Positions 44,631-52,482 of a stretch of DNA of 64,000 nucleotides are shown here, one piece after another. The stretch is from Tepidisphaeraceae bacterium (GTDB taxonomy: Bacteria > Planctomycetota > Phycisphaerae > Tepidisphaerales > Tepidisphaeraceae). Made by a program: the position numbers and the translations under genes. Every line of letters begins with the position of its first letter. Within the stretch, counting starts at the first letter, position 1. The notes under the pieces were generated by a model, which was given only the letters and a program-made list of their open reading frames with translations, was not told the origin of the DNA and ran no database searches. The stretch spans positions 186,001 through 250,000 of the forward strand of contig DASYHQ010000013.1 of the NCBI GenBank assembly GCA_035998445.1, in the 5' to 3' direction.

Positions 44631-45722
44631 ATGGCTGTGAAACTCAAACCCATCGAAGAACAGACGATCGTCATCACCGGCGCCAGCAGCGGCATCGGCT
44701 TGGCCACCGCGAGGATGGCAGCCAGGCAGGGGGCGCGCGTCGTTTTCGCGTCGCGCGATGAGCCCGCATTGCGCCAGCTGGAGATGGAGATCATCGACGC
44801 TGGCGGGCAGGCGCTGGCGGTTCAGGTGGACGTGTCGAACGTCGACGATGTCCGCCGACTGGCAGACGTTGCCATTGCGCGGTTCGGGTCGATCGACACG
44901 TGGGTAAACAATGCCGCGGTCGCGATCTATGCCCGTGCCGACGAAACCGAAATCGGCGACGCCCGGCGGCTGTTCGACGTGAACTTCTGGGGCCAGGTTT
45001 ACGGTTCCAAGACCGCGATGGACCATTTCAAGCAACAGGGCGTGCGGAATGGTTACGGTAGCGCGCTCATCAACGTCGGCAGCACCGAGTCCGATCGCGC
45101 CCTGCCGTTGCACAGCATGTACTCGGCCAGCAAGCACGCGATCAAGGGCTTCACCGACGCAATGCGGATGGAACTGGAAGAGGCCGGCGTGCCGGTCTCG
45201 GTCACGTTGATCAAGCCCGGCTCGATCAACACGCCCTTCACCGAACACGCGCGGAACTACATGGGCAACGAGCCCGACTATCCGCCTCCGGTGTACGACC
45301 CGAGCGTGGTTGCTGAGACGATCATCTACGCCGCCACACACCCGGTGCGCGACCTGTTCGCCGGCGGCGGTGGGAAGATGATCAGCGCGATGGGCACGTA
45401 CTTGCCGCGCATTACCGATTGGTTCATGAAGCAGACGATGTTCAAGCAGCAGCAGAAGGACGTCCCGACACGCACCGGCGACAACCTGACCACCGGCACG
45501 CGTGGCGAACTTCAGGAACATGGCAGCCATCCGGGCCATGTGATGCGATCCAGCCTCTACAGCAAAGCGACGATGCACCCGTTGCTCACGTTGGCGATCA
45601 TCGGCGCCGCCGGCCTCGCCATCGCGGCGGCCGCCAATCCGCCAAGTCAGGTGAAGCGCCGCGGATCGCTCACACGACGGCGAGACGGGGTAGCGACGCG
45701 GTTGCGCGATCTGGTCCAGTAG
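44631..45722 (+). CDS. SDR family oxidoreductase with C-terminal membrane segment
   Basis: 363 residues behind AAGGGAG. Classical SDR: TGASSGIGLATARMAARQGA, the N-N-A motif in WVNNAAV, Ser in INVGSTES and Tyr-x-x-x-Lys in YSASKHAIKG. Beyond the about 250-residue catalytic core there is a C-terminal extension with a hydrophobic stretch near residues 318-336 (LLTLAIIGAAGLAIAAAA) and a basic tail, suggesting membrane attachment. Substrate unknown. It is the last chromosomal gene before the dif-like site, which starts 99 bases later. Confidence 0.87.
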   Translation: MAVKLKPIEEQTIVITGASSGIGLATARMAARQGARVVFASRDEPALRQLEMEIIDAGGQALAVQVDVSNVDDVRRLADVAIARFGSIDTWVNNAAVAIYARADETEIGDARRLFDVNFWGQVYGSKTAMDHFKQQGVRNGYGSALINVGSTESDRALPLHSMYSASKHAIKGFTDAMRMELEEAGVPVSVTLIKPGSINTPFTEHARNYMGNEPDYPPPVYDPSVVAETIIYAATHPVRDLFAGGGGKMISAMGTYLPRITDWFMKQTMFKQQQKDVPTRTGDNLTTGTRGELQEHGSHPGHVMRSSLYSKATMHPLLTLAIIGAAGLAIAAAANPPSQVKRRGSLTRRRDGVATRLRDLVQ

Positions 45723-45820
45723 CACGGGACGTTGCCGACGAGGTGCCTATAACGCGGGCGGGATGAGAATTCAGGTGCGGAGCGGAGCTACCCGAAATCC
45801 CCATTTGCGACCGCCCTTCA

Positions 45821-45848
45821 ACGTCCGATAATGCATGTTATGTTAAGT
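45821..45848 (+). other. dif-like XerCD site at the left end of the provirus (attL)
   Basis: The 28 bases have the layout of a chromosomal dif site: XerC arm ACGTCCGATAA (45821-45831), centre TGCATG (45832-45837), XerD arm TTATGTTAAGT (45838-45848). From memory, the E. coli XerD arm is TTATGTTAAAT (10 of 11 bases match) and the left arm resembles the Bacillus arm ACTTCCTAGAA. Bases 45830-45847 are repeated perfectly at 56686-56703. The left arm is presumably chromosomal. Confidence 0.8.
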
Positions 45849-46103
45849 TCAGACAATGGTTTACGTACGGGAATGATACCCTAACATCGGTGCCATAACC
45901 CTAGAAACTGCCAATCTTTGTAGAATCGCAATAGGAGCCAATCTGAGCGACGTTTCCGCACCGGGACGGCCCGCGACCCCTCCAACGTCCGAAAACGCGT
46001 TGGCGCGGCCAATGCGCTCGCTACGCGCAAAATGGCGCTTTGGAGTTAAGTGCGCCCTGCAGCGGTCCGATCATGGGATTGTGGTGCTGGCTCGCACCCA
46101 AAC
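45849..46103. other. Left leader of the provirus
   Basis: 255 bases between attL and the first terminator. An open frame runs 46000-46191 but has no good start, and part of it lies under the terminator stem. TAGAAT at 45921-45926 is a fair -10 hexamer, but no matching -35 is seen. This should be where the late promoter lies. Confidence 0.35.
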
Positions 46104-46132
46104 GCCCCTGACGACGGTCGGGGGCATTTTTA
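46104..46132 (+). terminator. Intrinsic terminator inside the late leader
   Basis: GCCCCTGAC (46104-46112) pairs with GTCGGGGGC (46117-46125), one G-U pair, 4-base loop, then ATTTTTA. A weaker GC-rich stem with a run of seven T follows at 46170-46225, just before the first late gene. Confidence 0.7.
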
Positions 46133-46281
46133 TGCGCCGACCCGGCGGGGGCTCTGGTAAACTGCTTTTGCCGGTGGTGATCCCCGCTTGACGTTCCCCC
46201 CCTCGTCTTGCACCCGCCGGTTTTTTTATGCGCCGGCCGATTGCGCTTAACCCGCGCTCCCAACGCGCCGAAAAGCGCAGC

Positions 46282-46947
46282 ATGAGCAGCGACGATGCAC
46301 AGAGCGTGATTGAAGAACTGGTGGCCGCGCACCCGGAGGCGAGCGACACCGGTGCCGGCATTCGCGCCGAGCTGCAGCAGCTGACGCCCCCAGAGCCGGC
46401 CCCAAGCGTCGTGCCAGAGGGTTTCGTCGGCCCGGAGGGTTGGAACGCGGCCGACCACCGGTACCCGCCTGAAAAGACCTGGCGTGGCGGCTGGCGCAAA
46501 TTGCGGCGGGGCGCTGCAGCGCATCGAAAGAACGTCGCGCTTCAAAGCGCCGACGGCGGCGCGTCGGCCGACCCGATCGCCGGCGAAGCGCCTTTGATGA
46601 CCTTCGACGCCAACCAGGCGGCGCAGTCGACGTGCGATTTGGCTTTCACCGTCGCGCCGATGTTGCTCGATAGCCTGGCCAAGCTGCCAGCGCCGATGAC
46701 GTGGGCACCGACGGACAAGGAACGCGCCGACGTGCAGGAAGCGCTCGCGCGGTTTTACAAAGCGCACCCGGAGTACGCTTTGGATCTCCCGCCCGGCCTG
46801 GCGCTCGCGGTGACCGTCGCCGGCTACGCCCTGCCGCGCATGTTGGCAATGCCGGCGGTGCAAGCGCTCATGGGCATGAAGCGCAATCAAAGCGCCGATG
46901 GTGCGCAAAGCAACGATCAACACGAGGCGCTTCGCCATGCTGCATAA
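46282..46947 (+). CDS. Provirus protein with WRGGW domain and hydrophobic C-terminus
   Basis: 221 residues from ATG 46282; ATG 46228 in the same frame would add 18 basic residues and follows a T-run directly. Residues about 46-78 contain GFVGPEGW and YPPEKTWRGGWRKLRR. The same block occurs in the small protein at 56325-56600 at the other end of the element. The C-terminal part (about 165-210, LPPGLALAVTVAGYALPRMLA) is hydrophobic, so it may touch the membrane. Family not recognised. First gene of the rightward block, overlapping the packaging ATPase, which suggests a packaging or membrane-assembly role. Confidence 0.7.
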   Translation: MSSDDAQSVIEELVAAHPEASDTGAGIRAELQQLTPPEPAPSVVPEGFVGPEGWNAADHRYPPEKTWRGGWRKLRRGAAAHRKNVALQSADGGASADPIAGEAPLMTFDANQAAQSTCDLAFTVAPMLLDSLAKLPAPMTWAPTDKERADVQEALARFYKAHPEYALDLPPGLALAVTVAGYALPRMLAMPAVQALMGMKRNQSADGAQSNDQHEALRHAA

Positions 46948-47494
46948 CCACACCGTCGGCGGAAGCGCCAGCGGCAAGACGGCGCTCAACAAACTCTTCT
47001 GCGCCGGGCTGTCGGCCGCCGGCATCAAAACGGTTGTGCTGGATCCGCTGCGCGACGGTGGATGGGACAGCGACTTCGTCACGCACGACCCCGACACGTT
47101 CTGGCGCTGGACGCTGAAGCAAAAGCCCGACGCGCAGGTGGCGCTCTTCTGGGAAGAGGCGGGCATGAGCGTCGACCGGGAAGACAAGCGCTTCAAAATG
47201 GCGGCGACGACCGGCCGGCACAGCGGCTGGCGGATCTTCGTTATCTCGCAGTCGTTCAAGCAGGCGCACCCGCAGGTCCGCGACATGTGCAAAGAGCGCT
47301 GGGTGTTCAACTGCAAGCTGGAAGACGCGATCGCCCTGGCGAAAGAGTGCAACCACCCGCAGCTCAGGACCGCCGCCAACCTGCCCCCGCTGCACTTCTT
47401 CCGCGTGCGGCCGTTCAAGCCGCTGCAGAGCGGCATCATCACGTTCGGGCGCAGGCCGACATTTTCCCTGCGCGAAGTTAAAGCAGCTGCCTAA
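46898..47494 (+). CDS. Genome-packaging ATPase (FtsK/HerA, PRD1 P9-like)
   Basis: 198 residues if GTG 46898 is used (adds the strand RRFAMLHNHT before the P-loop); ATG 46937 would give 185. Walker A is GGSASGKT, Walker B is VALFWEEAG with the catalytic Glu, and the third motif TTGRHSGWRIFVISQSF is the RH-x-G...SQ signature of membrane-containing phage packaging ATPases, followed by VRDMCKERWVFNCKLEDAIAL. Small size (about 200 residues) fits tectiviral and corticoviral ATPases and rules out an FtsK or terminase. It would pump DNA into preformed capsids at the special vertex. Overlaps the preceding gene by 50 bases. Confidence 0.85.
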   Translation: MVRKATINTRRFAMLHNHTVGGSASGKTALNKLFCAGLSAAGIKTVVLDPLRDGGWDSDFVTHDPDTFWRWTLKQKPDAQVALFWEEAGMSVDREDKRFKMAATTGRHSGWRIFVISQSFKQAHPQVRDMCKERWVFNCKLEDAIALAKECNHPQLRTAANLPPLHFFRVRPFKPLQSGIITFGRRPTFSLREVKAAA

Positions 47495-47581
47495 AGCGCC
47501 GATACAGGCATCAGCGAGCCAGCTAGTTCAATTGCAGACGTTCAAAGCGCGAGCCAGCGCCGAGACCCGAAGGGTTCCGGT

Positions 47582-48034
47582 ATGTGGCTCGCGTTCTTCA
47601 TTTTGATCCTCATCGCCGGCGTCGTCCTGGCGGCGCTGCTGAACGGCCGCGGCCGCGCCTACGCCCTGCTGGCGATCGCCGGCATGCTGCTGGTGCTGCC
47701 GATCGGCTGCGCCGCGAGCGAGCCCTTCACCACTGCCAACCTAAACAAACACGCCCTGCGCGTCGGTGACGCTGCAGGGCAATTCGCAGTCACAGGCAAT
47801 CCATTGCCTGTGCTTTTTCAAACCCTCAGCATGGCCTCGTTCGTGGTCGGCGGCATCGGTGCCGCGGTCGCTCGAAAGAAAGCGAAGCAGCTGAAGGAAC
47901 GCCAGCGGCCGTGGACCGACGCTGAGCGGCAAGCGCATCGTGCGGCCCAATCCGCGGCGCATGGCCTGCCCCTCAGCATCGCGCCCACGCCGCGCGGATC
48001 CGAACCGACGTTACCCGCGGCGCGTGCCGCATGA
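47582..48034 (+). CDS. Provirus small membrane protein
   Basis: 150 residues with three hydrophobic segments: about 2-19 (LAFFILILIAGVVLAALL), about 27-45 (YALLAIAGMLLVLPIGCAAS), and about 82-97 (LSMASFVVGGIGAAVA), then a basic cytoplasmic or intravirion tail. Predicted integral protein of the inner virion membrane by context. The gap before it contains CAAAGCGCGAGCCAGCGCC, closely repeated at about 48298 before the capsid gene. Its stop overlaps the lipoprotein start (ATGA). No database family recognised. Confidence 0.72.
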   Translation: MWLAFFILILIAGVVLAALLNGRGRAYALLAIAGMLLVLPIGCAASEPFTTANLNKHALRVGDAAGQFAVTGNPLPVLFQTLSMASFVVGGIGAAVARKKAKQLKERQRPWTDAERQAHRAAQSAAHGLPLSIAPTPRGSEPTLPAARAA

Positions 48035-48333
48035 GCATCCCGCGCGTGCGGTCGCTCTGTCTGCTGTTCGCGGCTGTCGCCGTGGCCGGCTGTGTTCATC
48101 AAACCCCGGCTGGGCCGGAGGGAAGTTTCCGTGAAGGGTTCCACCACCAAGATCCTCGTCCTGGCCACCGTGGCCGCGATCGCCGTCCACTTCGCCATGA
48201 AGCAGGTCGAGAAGCGCATCTAACTCAGCCCGACGCTGACGACATCATCCGGGCCGCGGGTGATGCGAACTCACCCGCGGCCCATCAGTGTGACATTGCA
48301 AGCGCGAGCCAACGCCGAAAACGTCCGTTCTAG
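48031..48333 (+). CDS. Candidate small lipoprotein of the provirus
   Basis: The frame starts in the ATGA overlap with the previous gene. MSIPRVRSLCLLFAAVAVAGCVHQ is a good lipoprotein signal with lipobox VAGC and Cys21. The residues after about 33 have a biased, Arg/His/Pro-rich composition and overlap another small gene in the next frame, so only the N-terminal part is convincing. A lysis (outer spanin-like) or virion lipoprotein role is possible; not proven. Length 100 residues if the whole frame is used. Confidence 0.5.
   Translation: MSIPRVRSLCLLFAAVAVAGCVHQTPAGPEGSFREGFHHQDPRPGHRGRDRRPLRHEAGREAHLTQPDADDIIRAAGDANSPAAHQCDIASASQRRKRPF
48131..48223 (+). CDS. 30-residue single-helix membrane peptide
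   Basis: GTG start with GGAGGGAA ideally placed upstream (48117-48124). The product is short: a basic start, the helix ILVLATVAAIAVHFAM, and a charged end KQVEKRI. It is nested in another frame of the lipoprotein gene, as some phage lysis pairs are. Tiny single-helix proteins are common in membrane-containing phages. Too small for homology; support is the ribosome site and the helix. Confidence 0.5.
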   Translation: MKGSTTKILVLATVAAIAVHFAMKQVEKRI

Positions 48334-48348
48334 TTCAACCGCGGCCGC

Positions 48349-49422
48349 ATGCCGCAAAGCGAAAAGATCATGCTCCGCACAATCGTCCGATCGACCAGCA
48401 ACCAGCGTAAGAAGATCAAGCGCGGCAACACGGCGCAGTTCATCAGCGCCGGCCGCGAGGCGATCAAGCTGCAGACCGATGGTGGCTGGCAGAAATACCT
48501 GTTCATCAGCCTGGCCGGCACGCTGACGTTCGCGGCCGGCGCGAACAACACGCGCACCGCCGCCAAGCCCGGCGACGAATGGGCGCTGGTGAAGAACCTG
48601 AAGATCGTCATGTTCGGCAAGGACATCTGGAACGGCAGCGGCGAGGAACTCCGCGCGATGCAGCGCGTTTGGTTCGGCCGCGACGCGCAGACCGTGCCCG
48701 CCCTGGGCGACGGCACCACGGCCAGCGTCGTGTTCGACTCCACGCTGGTGTTCCCGTTCGTCGACAACGAGACGATCCGCCCCTACGACACGCTCCACGA
48801 CGGCCGCAGCGTCGGCGACGCCCGGCTGGAGATCGAGTGGGAGACGACCGCCAACGCCAACAGCGGCGCGACGGCCGCGGCGGCGCAGCTGTCGACCACG
48901 CTCTACAACATGTTCGGCTACAGCGGCATCCCGGTCGACCTCAAGCGCCACGTGCGCAACCAGGGCACGATCGCCGCGGCCGGCGAGATGACGATTGAGC
49001 TGGACATCTACGGCCAGTCGTTCATCAGCCACGTGCTGCACGTCGAGAGCAACAGCACGGGCGCCGACCTGCCCAACGTCGTCACCGCGATCCGCATCGA
49101 GAACGGCGGCGACGATCCGATCGACCTGAGCATGGAGCAATTCCGCCAGGCCTACAACCTGCTGGCGCAGACCAGCACGGACCTGCTGCAGACGTCGGCC
49201 GACCAGCAGTACTTCGCGGACCCCTACCGCAGCGACGGCAGCGACGCCCGCGCCTGGCTGTACGTGCCGCACGTCGACCCGATCGACAAGCTGGCCACCG
49301 AAAGCTACGACACGACCGGCACGCAGGTCCTGCGCCTCATCATCACCTGCAACGCGGCCTGCAAGGTGACGGTGCTGTCGAACGTGCGCGAGCCCGACCC
49401 GAAAGCGGCGCTCGCGGCCTAA
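48349..49422 (+). CDS. Probable major capsid protein (double jelly-roll lineage)
   Basis: 357 residues from ATG 48349; ATG 48370 is an equally possible start. No signal peptide, membrane helix or catalytic motif. The protein is beta-rich throughout with a basic N-terminus (RSTSNQRKKIKRGNTAQF), typical of capsid proteins that contact the membrane or DNA. Segments such as ALVKNLKIVMFGKDIW and TASVVFDSTLVFPFVDNETIRPYDT look like jelly-roll strands. Size (250-400 residues) and position between packaging ATPase and spike genes match PRD1/PM2-type capsid proteins. Assignment rests on context and composition; a structure prediction would decide it. Confidence 0.72.
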   Translation: MPQSEKIMLRTIVRSTSNQRKKIKRGNTAQFISAGREAIKLQTDGGWQKYLFISLAGTLTFAAGANNTRTAAKPGDEWALVKNLKIVMFGKDIWNGSGEELRAMQRVWFGRDAQTVPALGDGTTASVVFDSTLVFPFVDNETIRPYDTLHDGRSVGDARLEIEWETTANANSGATAAAAQLSTTLYNMFGYSGIPVDLKRHVRNQGTIAAAGEMTIELDIYGQSFISHVLHVESNSTGADLPNVVTAIRIENGGDDPIDLSMEQFRQAYNLLAQTSTDLLQTSADQQYFADPYRSDGSDARAWLYVPHVDPIDKLATESYDTTGTQVLRLIITCNAACKVTVLSNVREPDPKAALAA

Positions 49423-49450
49423 CGCCCGACTGTTCCCCCTTTCCTGGACA

Positions 49451-49480
49451 CCCGGCCGGCGGTTCGCTCCGTCGGCCGGG
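49451..49480 (+). terminator. Stem-loop after the capsid gene
   Basis: CCCGGCCG (49451-49458) and CGGCCGGG (49473-49480) form an 8-bp GC stem with a 14-base loop, 28 bases after the capsid stop. No T-run follows, so it may protect the abundant capsid mRNA or reduce read-through rather than stop it. Confidence 0.5.
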
Positions 49481-49509
49481 CTTGGACGTGACCCCCTGGA
49501 GCTGCGCAA

Positions 49510-50181
49510 ATGGTTTTCGATTCACCATCACCGCCCGCGACGTCGATGCCGCGGACAATGACGATGGGCATGACGCCCAAGCAACAGCTGCAGGCGCAGA
49601 AAATCGACCTGGCCAAAACGCGGGCGATCGAAGCGCAGGAAACGAAGCGCCAGCAGATCGCGGCGCGTGAAGCTGCAGCGGCAAAGCGCCAGCAAGAGGC
49701 GACGGCCCGGGCGCAGGCTGCAGCTGCAGCGAGGACCGCGGCGGCGCAGGCCCGCACGGCCGCGGTCGCAGCGAAGTCGCAGGCCTCGGTCGATCGCGCC
49801 GTTGGCGTGCAAACGCAAAAGACGTTGGCCAGCAGCAACAAGTACGACAACTACGCGAAAAAGCTGATCGAAGTCGAGAAGCAAAAGACAGTGCAAAAGC
49901 TCGGCACGGCCGCATTCGTCGGCACGGTCGACCAGACCACCGGCGCGACGTTCCTGCCCGACACCGCGGGCATTACCGCGTTCCTCGGCGGCATCGGCAA
50001 CATGATCGGTGGCAACAGTGCGCCGCGGTACGTGTCGGCAACCACCGACCTGGCCACCTACCCGCCGGCACCGGCCGACGACGTGGGCGCAGTACCCATT
50101 TACAAACGACCCGCCGCGATCGCAGCTGCAGCTGCAGTCGCAGTCGTGGCGATCGGCTTTACGAAGGGCTGGTTTAAGTGA
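49510..50181 (+). CDS. Provirus tail-anchored protein with Ala-rich coiled coil
   Basis: 223 residues, GGAG 9 bases upstream. Residues about 23-95 are an Ala/Gln/Arg helix (KQQLQAQKIDLAKTRAIEAQ and following) that should form a long coiled coil. Then a Gly-rich region (AFLGGIGNMIGG) and a C-terminal membrane helix AAIAAAAAVAVVAIGFTKGW ending just before the terminus. Fits a virion vertex or membrane-to-capsid linker. The TGA overlaps the next GTG start. It is the first of three consecutive genes that end in a similar Ala/Val membrane helix. Confidence 0.75.
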   Translation: MVFDSPSPPATSMPRTMTMGMTPKQQLQAQKIDLAKTRAIEAQETKRQQIAAREAAAAKRQQEATARAQAAAAARTAAAQARTAAVAAKSQASVDRAVGVQTQKTLASSNKYDNYAKKLIEVEKQKTVQKLGTAAFVGTVDQTTGATFLPDTAGITAFLGGIGNMIGGNSAPRYVSATTDLATYPPAPADDVGAVPIYKRPAAIAAAAAVAVVAIGFTKGWFK

Positions 50182-50504
50182 GCAAGTTTAGCGAACTCCT
50201 TGGCGGCGACGGCAACGCGACGAATCTGGTAAGCGGCATCGGCGTCGGCCTCGGTTCTCTGTTCGGCGGTCCCGCCGGCGGCCTGGCAGCTGCCGGCGTG
50301 GCCAGCACGTTCGCCGGCGGCAAAAAGACCGTGGCCAACCCTGCGCCCGCTGCGCCTGCGCCGTTCCTGGTGCAGCGCCAACCGATGCCCGTCGAAACGG
50401 TGAAGCTGGCACCTGTGCCGGCCGACAACACGAAACTTTACATGATCGCCGGCGGCGCTGCCGTCGTCGTGCTGCTGGCGGTCATGCTCGCGACGCGCAA
50501 GTAA
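50178..50504 (+). CDS. Provirus tail-anchored small protein
   Basis: 108 residues from GTG 50178 in a GTGA overlap. Gly/Ala-rich N-terminus (LVSGIGVGLGSLFGGPAGGLAAAG), a Pro/Ala linker, and a C-terminal helix YMIAGGAAVVVLLAVMLATRK. Predicted membrane protein of the virion. Translational coupling to the coiled-coil gene suggests the two products act together. Family not recognised. Confidence 0.72.
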   Translation: MSKFSELLGGDGNATNLVSGIGVGLGSLFGGPAGGLAAAGVASTFAGGKKTVANPAPAAPAPFLVQRQPMPVETVKLAPVPADNTKLYMIAGGAAVVVLLAVMLATRK

Positions 50505-50582
50505 CCAGCTGCAGGCCTGCGCCGCGCAGATCTGCGCGGCGTGGATCTCCGGCCGGTGGATCTACCTGGAAGGGCTCGACCA

Positions 50583-50999
50583 ATGGCAAAGCTAATTATC
50601 GCCGGCGTGACGCGCGAGATTCAGAGCGAAGACGACGTGCTGCCGGCATACAAAGCGGAGCAGGACTTTCAGGCGGCGGCGCTCGGCCGGCCGTTGACGA
50701 TCGACGAACGCGCGAAAATCCTAGAGCCGATCCGCGTTGCTGCCGGCATGCGCCCCACCGGTGCAAACAAGCCCTACACGCTCAACGGCCAGACGTTCGA
50801 CCTCACGCGCCCGCCGTCGACGCTGGACCTGCTGCCGGCCGCGGTGGCGGAAGTGACGCGCGAACGCGTCGCGCAGGTGGCCGGCGTCGTGCCGTCGGCG
50901 TTCGGCCTGCTGCCCACGAAGTACAAGTTTGCAGCTGCCGGCGTGGCCGTCGTCGCGGCGTTGTTCGGCGCGGCCTACCTCAAGCGGAGCTTTGCTTAA
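50583..50999 (+). CDS. Provirus tail-anchored small protein
   Basis: 138 residues from ATG 50583 (GGAAGG about 9 bases upstream). The N-terminal two thirds are mixed alpha/beta (MAKLIIAGVTREIQSEDDVL, PYTLNGQTFDLTRPP), the C-terminus is a membrane helix FAAAGVAVVAALFGAAYLKR. Third of the tail-anchored set. Topology would place most of the protein between membrane and capsid or inside the virion. Function unknown. Confidence 0.74.
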   Translation: MAKLIIAGVTREIQSEDDVLPAYKAEQDFQAAALGRPLTIDERAKILEPIRVAAGMRPTGANKPYTLNGQTFDLTRPPSTLDLLPAAVAEVTRERVAQVAGVVPSAFGLLPTKYKFAAAGVAVVAALFGAAYLKRSFA

Positions 51000-51000
51000 A

Positions 51001-51375
51001 ATGGAACCACGCTACAAAGCCGTCGGATACTTCACCCCACGCGAGGGCGGCCAGTACGGCAGCGCATCGTCGGCTGCGGCCGGCGGCGTGCCGTCGATGA
51101 AGTCGCTCACACTCGACCTGAGCGTCGCGACGACGGATAAGGAATATCCGATCAGCGGCAACGTGCTCTGGTACCTGGACAGCACGGCTGCCGGCGATCG
51201 CCTGCAGGTGCGCTTCGATGATTTCGGCAGCGACCCGCTGCCCTGGCGTCCGGGGATCTCGATCGTCGGCCGCACCTACGGCCGCGTGTATCTCTCCTGG
51301 GCGGCACAGCCCGGATCCATCGCGGTCCTGGCGTACACCAACGACCCGGCCGCGACCGAACTGCAGGTGGTGTAA
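51001..51375 (+). CDS. Provirus beta-rich structural protein, candidate penton
   Basis: 124 residues from ATG 51001; the frame is open further up but overlaps the previous gene. Predicted almost all beta: SLTLDLSVATTDKEYPISG, LQVRFDDFG, GISIVGRTYGRVYLSWAA, SIAVLAYTND. A single beta barrel of this size located between membrane proteins and spike is what a penton or spike-base protein of this virus type looks like, but the same pattern could be a small capsid cement protein. No homologue recognised. Confidence 0.7.
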   Translation: MEPRYKAVGYFTPREGGQYGSASSAAAGGVPSMKSLTLDLSVATTDKEYPISGNVLWYLDSTAAGDRLQVRFDDFGSDPLPWRPGISIVGRTYGRVYLSWAAQPGSIAVLAYTNDPAATELQVV

Positions 51376-51414
51376 GTCGCCCGCAGGGGTTTTCCGTTTC
51401 ACCAGGTAGACGCA

Positions 51415-52482
51415 ATGGGCATGGGCATCGGTTCCAGTTTCAACAAGGGCGACCGCGGCGACGTGGGCCCGGCCGGCCCCGCCGGCGCTGCCGGTGCTGC
51501 AGGCGCGACCGGCCCGGCCGGCGCTGCAGGTGCTGCAGGTGCCACGGGCGCACCGGCCGGCCGCAACCTGCTACTCAATCCCCGCTTTCGTTGGGCGCAG
51601 CGTGGTACGTCGTTTTCGGCGAACGCGGGCAACGCGCTTGATCGGTGGCACGTTAGCCGCACGCTCACGACGGTTGGCACGTTCGCGCGTGCAAGCATCG
51701 TGCGCGGCGTCCTGGCAGCGGAACCGTCGTTCATCGGGCGCGTGTCTGTGACCACCGCGGGCGCGTCGACGACGATCACGCTGGCGCAGCGCCTGGAAGA
51801 CGTCGTGCGGCCGGCCGGTACCTACGCCTACTCGTTTTGGGCCAAAGCGACGACGGCCGCGGCGATAAACGTCGGCCTGGTGCAAAACTTCGGGAGCGGC
51901 GGATCGGCCGACGTTGCGAGCGCAACCGGCACGATCGGGCTGTCGACCAGTTGGGCGCGTTACAGCGGCAACCTGGCGGCGGCGTCGATCGCCGGCAAGA
52001 CGATCGGCGCCGGTCACTACCTGGCGTTTCGCCTGGCGTTTCCTTCCGACGCGTTGAACGTGTTTGAAGTGGCCGACGTGCAGCTGGAATACGGGACCGC
52101 GGCGACGGAGTTTGAAATCGTGCCCGATGCCGTCGACCTGCAACGCTGCAGGCGCTACTACCGCAAAAGCTACGAAGTCGACTTCGCGCCCGGCGCTGGC
52201 GGCACGGCGCTAAACGCGATCGCCTATTACGCGCCGGCCATCAACGGGGAATGCGCCCCGTTCGTTGCGTACGACCCGCCCATGCGAGCGGTACCGACGA
52301 CGCGTTTCTATTCCAGCGACTCGGCCGCGGTCGACAATATCCGCAACCTGACCGACGGCGTCGACCTGGCAGTAACCGCCCCGGCCGTCGTGTCGACAAA
52401 CGGGCATTACGGAATCAATGCCGCGCACACCGCCGGGAAGGTGTATCGCTACCACTACGCGGCCGACGCGGAGTTTGCATGA
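51415..52482 (+). CDS. Spike/receptor-binding protein with collagen-like segment
   Basis: 355 residues. After a short start (MGMGIGSSFNKGDRGDVG), about residues 15-47 are collagen-like G-x-y triplets (GPAGPAGAAGAAGATGPAG and onward), followed by RNLLLNPRFRWAQRGTSFS and DRW, a start common to phage receptor-binding carbohydrate-like beta domains, then beta sandwich (about 75-235) and a C-terminal domain (about 240-355) with YYAPAINGECAPFVAYDPPM. Collagen triplets imply a trimer, as in the PRD1 spike P5. It should decide host attachment. The stop overlaps the next start (ATGA). Confidence 0.82.
   Translation: MGMGIGSSFNKGDRGDVGPAGPAGAAGAAGATGPAGAAGAAGATGAPAGRNLLLNPRFRWAQRGTSFSANAGNALDRWHVSRTLTTVGTFARASIVRGVLAAEPSFIGRVSVTTAGASTTITLAQRLEDVVRPAGTYAYSFWAKATTAAAINVGLVQNFGSGGSADVASATGTIGLSTSWARYSGNLAAASIAGKTIGAGHYLAFRLAFPSDALNVFEVADVQLEYGTAATEFEIVPDAVDLQRCRRYYRKSYEVDFAPGAGGTALNAIAYYAPAINGECAPFVAYDPPMRAVPTTRFYSSDSAAVDNIRNLTDGVDLAVTAPAVVSTNGHYGINAAHTAGKVYRYHYAADAEFA

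Noticed and set aside
46000..46191. Short plus-strand frame in the provirus leader
   Set aside because: No start with a ribosome site; it overlaps the terminator stem. Could still be a leader peptide, but unsupported.
46021..47442. 473-codon minus-strand frame at the left of the provirus
   Set aside because: It crosses the terminator and is antisense to the packaging ATPase motifs.
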